Virus record (IMG/VR): IMGVR_UViG_3300025666_000002
Location: 1 to 64,000 of that record
From: a virus
Reading direction: 5' to 3' (one strand)
Length of the DNA: 64,000 nt
The notes under the pieces are model-generated. The model worked only from the letters and a program-made list of their open reading frames with translations. It searched no databases and had not been told where the DNA came from. This document shows, in pieces, positions 61,901 to 64,000 of the stretch (within the stretch, counting starts at the first letter, position 1; the number at the start of each line of letters is the position of its first letter). A program made the position numbers and the translations under genes.

Positions 61901-64000
61901 CTTTAAGTAATCACCGGCAGGGTCTGTAATATCTTGAACAATATCTACGACTCTATTATAACGCCCCTTATATGCAGTTGGTAAATACTCACCTACACTT
62001 ATAATTGGAGCAGTTTCTTTAGTCACTAAAATACTCTTATTCTCTAAATTACCACCTTTAAAGAAATACGCATCCCAGTTGCCAGAAGTACCGATAGCTA
62101 AATCTCCTAGCTCTAATTCGTTATCAGAGTCTACGTTAATAGCATCAAACTCCAAGAACGGTAGTGTATTATTCCTGTTAACTAAGAATGCTTGCTGCAT
62201 AATTTTATAACCCGGTATCTTAACACTTATATAAATCTCATCACCAATGTTAAATGCATCAAAGTCTCCTCTTTCTCTAATTAACTTAGTTAAAGCAATA
62301 GCGACATCTCTAGTATTACCAGCAGCAGAAAAGTATTGTCCGCTGAAAGTTCCTTTGGTTAAGTAATTCGGGCTTGCAGTATTTGGATCTGCGGCATAAT
62401 AAGATCTGTTTGGTATCTCAACGTTTGTATAGATCTCCTTTCTATTAAAGACGTTACCATTCGATGTGGTAACTTCTGGTGCTAGATTAAGTAGATTGGC
62501 TAACTTCTCGGTTAAGATAAAGCCATTGTCTAAAATTTCAAGGTTGTAAACATCAGCAAATGGAGCTGTATATGCGGTTTGTACGTTAGAAAGAGCTGTA
62601 GTAATATCAGCACCAGTGTTAAAAGTTATTGTATTACCAACTGAATCATCAATCTGAACGTTAACATTAGCTACAAATTTAACAAAAGTAAATCTATAAG
62701 ACTCATTCTTTACTGTAGCCAGTGCAATTTTATCGTTGTGGTTTGGAATATCGACAACTTTAACTTTGATAAAGTCAAACCCCCTGTTAGGATTAGCCTT
62801 TATGTCAATTGTTTGACCTTTGTACTGTATACCCAGCTGTGTTGGGATCTCATTTCTAGAGTCCTGAACTCTAAGCTCCAGTCTACTATGGTCATAGCTC
62901 TTTGTATTATCTAGCTTATAGTAATTTTCGCCAGTTCTAGCATATGCTAAAATTGGCATTTCAGTTAACATCTTATAAGAAGGTATTGCCGCATAGTCAA
63001 ACGTAGAGCTCATGTTAGAGTTCACGTTCTTAAAGATAATACTACCATTTCTAATCGAAGAAACTCGACCAGAACCAGTCTCAATATCATCTACGTAAAG
63101 ACCAATATATCTGTTAACTGAATAAGTACTTGCATGTGGGTCATCGAACAAGAATTCCATGTTGATGATGTTTGCAGCCGCAATATGGTTTCTTCTAAAG
63201 CCATCTGTAACAAAATCATTAGCGGCTACTAAAGGCTTATCTTTAAGTATAAAATCGTTATGCATATACTCAGCCTTCTTAGTAAAACCACCTTTAATTA
63301 AATCAATACCATTATATGTAGTCTTTTCATTCTCTTCGAATGAGAATGTAATCGGAGCCTTTGGAAAGGCTTGATCCTGTACGTAATTTCTTAAATACTT
63401 ACCGATATTACTATTTTTAGTCAGATCAAAAACCTTAACAATCTCAGATTTCTCAATTAACTTTTTAATTCTAGCTTCGTTGCCAAGAGCACTATCTGTA
63501 AAAGAAGTACTATCCTTAGGGTCGTTTATCCTGTAGATTACAAACTTCTTAGGCATATTTAGATCAACATAGATCGGAGCAAACATTCTAAACTCCTCGT
63601 CATATAACTTAGAGTAGTTCATTGCCGTACCGTAATGGTAATCTTCTTCGATCTGTTTCTCATACTCAGAGAAAACAGAGAAGTCAGAATCTCGCCTCTT
63701 AGTTGTGTAAACTATTTCAAGCGGTGTTTTATTCTTAGTGTAGAATCTAGTCAGATCATACGCATACGATCCTCTTGGATTAACCGGGAACTTCTTGTAA
63801 TTAGCAGATGCTAAATCATCAGTTGCACTGATCGAATCAAGATATAGTTCATCTCTTGAGTTAACAACAAGTTTAACATTAGTTGTTAGTTTAGGATTAG
63901 TTCTTAAAAGAGGTTTAGCAACGTTATCCAGCTTTGCATTTCTCTCTACTGCAAAGTTAGGCCCTAGGCCAGCTGGTTGAACAACACCAGTTTCACCAAA
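58955..64000 (-). CDS. Giant virion structural protein (5' end outside window)
   Basis: The frame stays open from the stop at 58955 to the window edge, giving at least 1681 residues. An internal Met at 63622 looks like a start but is preceded in frame by coding-like sequence (SVFSEYEKQIEEDYHYGTA), so the gene begins beyond 64000. The visible N-terminal part has LRTNPKLTTNVKLVVNSRDE and GSYAYDLTRFYTKNKTPLEI; later come NMPKKFVIYRIND and many beta segments. Asn/Asp/Tyr-rich, no enzyme motif. Size and place suggest a baseplate or tail structural component, but I cannot name it. Confidence 0.75.
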   Translation of the reverse strand, partial: FGETGVVQPAGLGPNFAVERNAKLDNVAKPLLRTNPKLTTNVKLVVNSRDELYLDSISATDDLASANYKKFPVNPRGSYAYDLTRFYTKNKTPLEIVYTTKRRDSDFSVFSEYEKQIEEDYHYGTAMNYSKLYDEEFRMFAPIYVDLNMPKKFVIYRINDPKDSTSFTDSALGNEARIKKLIEKSEIVKVFDLTKNSNIGKYLRNYVQDQAFPKAPITFSFEENEKTTYNGIDLIKGGFTKKAEYMHNDFILKDKPLVAANDFVTDGFRRNHIAAANIINMEFLFDDPHASTYSVNRYIGLYVDDIETGSGRVSSIRNGSIIFKNVNSNMSSTFDYAAIPSYKMLTEMPILAYARTGENYYKLDNTKSYDHSRLELRVQDSRNEIPTQLGIQYKGQTIDIKANPNRGFDFIKVKVVDIPNHNDKIALATVKNESYRFTFVKFVANVNVQIDDSVGNTITFNTGADITTALSNVQTAYTAPFADVYNLEILDNGFILTEKLANLLNLAPEVTTSNGNVFNRKEIYTNVEIPNRSYYAADPNTASPNYLTKGTFSGQYFSAAGNTRDVAIALTKLIRERGDFDAFNIGDEIYISVKIPGYKIMQQAFLVNRNNTLPFLEFDAINVDSDNELELGDLAIGTSGNWDAYFFKGGNLENKSILVTKETAPIISVGEYLPTAYKGRYNRVVDIVQDITDPAGDYLKVILSLENSVKDGEVRVFVDRDLTMGLFSAYSIYDMDFDFHDTANSNLKELNHETIDQIVYEPYSGVSQNTSPGAGDLIKTDVLDAAYEISPDLYFANLQPILGNEDIDDVDLESIGSEYDRLSENEIKEFAIGSRVVPNINKWVLRNGNTVREEPYHLNANSAFGRTNFAPDLEVTERDIKAFTHEWFYIENLPDYLRFWQINNTFSYINFIKGFDLTKDLFKRVDYDYFDMFMVGEGHEIDLYNDDPLERDSSLFNINSYVKSNLRKKYTIIDNGSSETFANTIFKGLNVTLKSRKEFVNSVASEFVKNTEFNGYKFSIMVKVNNQASNNSIDFEVIQNKKFKFVIFYITLNTGDVWASDLNRKLFYELKHQLNYNTVTNKYVYADINISGALDLKAINFNGLSPYRVYGIDHADGSVSNFDSQISKNTSGTYNNIVIDLGAIGEYQVQVFSVESDSELFIQGRPTKVGGSVSDPDYYLDTVALNIADLKNATYTYIGGGFNAQQLILNELTAGNVSKVLNNNDDRVTYTTIESDGTVNNNRFTINFNDGKEFVKKVDLTTVEDVDKPKSYKLLSTGVTAKLTISDPVAAKEKYYDDYNKSKKTIGYNIVATNPYYAFMVRHSGDYTIDLEPVVTFTDIYTHFKTNRKHSTLDLREQLFETPLYKHSLTSSAEINVARSYYNKFNRCGVAFNVGFIKDSNVMKVVQGEAIVPQASTHDLGWGKIKNHYYHKVNEINPNGVLKLTKGGDFLPVYPVIDEIAIDYKDVNVFKSSWEDGYYTRSLAGGNKVNVAGTFDTAEERSYLGSTVMKLQDAYFLTEFTVQFAGSEEELDDILRTNNNENDVVIYEDDQTLIADFYMNDVVYQKLSDLGALNTLSQFIDPVKSIGDKTTLSDDMQDYVNKNLIQAFTIDQIDLWVSRFKGAQSNILSTSSLEGLDDGGFTRDQSFTYSLHGDTPLNFRLIYNKRLGYSYNIRPMIKIQS
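59010..59018 (-). promoter_or_regulatory. Late-promoter-like element inside the giant gene's 3' end
   Basis: GATATATAA on the minus strand, 57 bases before the fibre gene ATG at 58953 and within the last 65 bases of the giant structural gene. Confidence 0.5.

Noticed and set aside
63620-63622. True start of the giant structural protein at 63622
   Set aside because: In-frame coding sequence continues upstream to the window edge with no stop, and it reads as ordinary protein, so the start lies outside.
1-64000. tRNA genes, CRISPR arrays, insertion sequences, homing endonucleases
   Set aside because: No cloverleaf-like sequence, regularly spaced repeats, transposase motifs or HNH/GIY-YIG motifs were seen; almost all sequence is accounted for by protein genes.

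Overview
The window is part of the genome of a large T4-like tailed phage (myovirus). About 25 T4 core genes can be recognised: both terminase subunits, portal, prohead protease and scaffold, major capsid protein, gp4, gp15, gp55, a probable gp33, gp32, gp41, a split gp43, gp44, gp45, gp46, gp47, gp61, uvsW, uvsX, uvsY, RNase H, nrdA and nrdB. The host is probably a member of Bacteroidota. The reasons are A-rich start regions with little Shine-Dalgarno sequence, a few TAnnTTTG-type promoter elements, and a lysis-type membrane protein with a C-terminus typical of Bacteroidota phages. All genes but one (7160..7672) lie on the minus strand, so transcription runs from high to low coordinates.

Layout, in transcription order. 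64000-52480: virion genes (a giant structural protein cut by the window edge, a collagen-like fibre, a spanin-like membrane protein, a large structural protein, a tube-like protein), a small internal-protein candidate and a RuvC-like nuclease. 52359-47941: gp32, primase, uvsY, uvsW. 47903-38380: an island of proteins carrying capsid-targeting-like sequences, including an NMN-adenylyltransferase fusion, a ligase-like protein and an 814-residue multidomain protein. 38285-32689: small genes and a cassette that looks like a DNA hypermodification system (dUTPase-like protein, fold-type-II PLP enzyme, glycosylase/pyrophosphorylase-like protein, fringe-like glycosyltransferase, GDSH-motif protein). 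32668-19801: replication and recombination (gp43 N-terminal half, nrdB, nrdA, gp45, gp43 C-terminal half, uvsX, gp41, gp33 candidate, gp47, gp46). 19753-8638: head and neck genes (AAA+ ATPase, gp15, gp55, gp4, portal, acidic core protein, protease-scaffold fusion, capsid). 8529-1: an internal-protein candidate, gp44, RNase H, a gp62 candidate, a LamG-like virion protein and the terminase.

Three themes stand out. First, at least ten proteins share an N-terminal motif of the form F-x-x-F-(V/L/I)-N-E, very like the T4 capsid targeting sequence cut by gp21; this points to a large set of packaged internal proteins, some apparently multidomain precursors. Second, a GATATATAA element precedes most virion genes and is the likely late promoter read by the gp55 homologue. 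Third, the DNA polymerase is encoded as two widely separated halves, and the protease and scaffold are fused into one reading frame. All functional calls rest on reading sequence and recalled family patterns; no database search was run.
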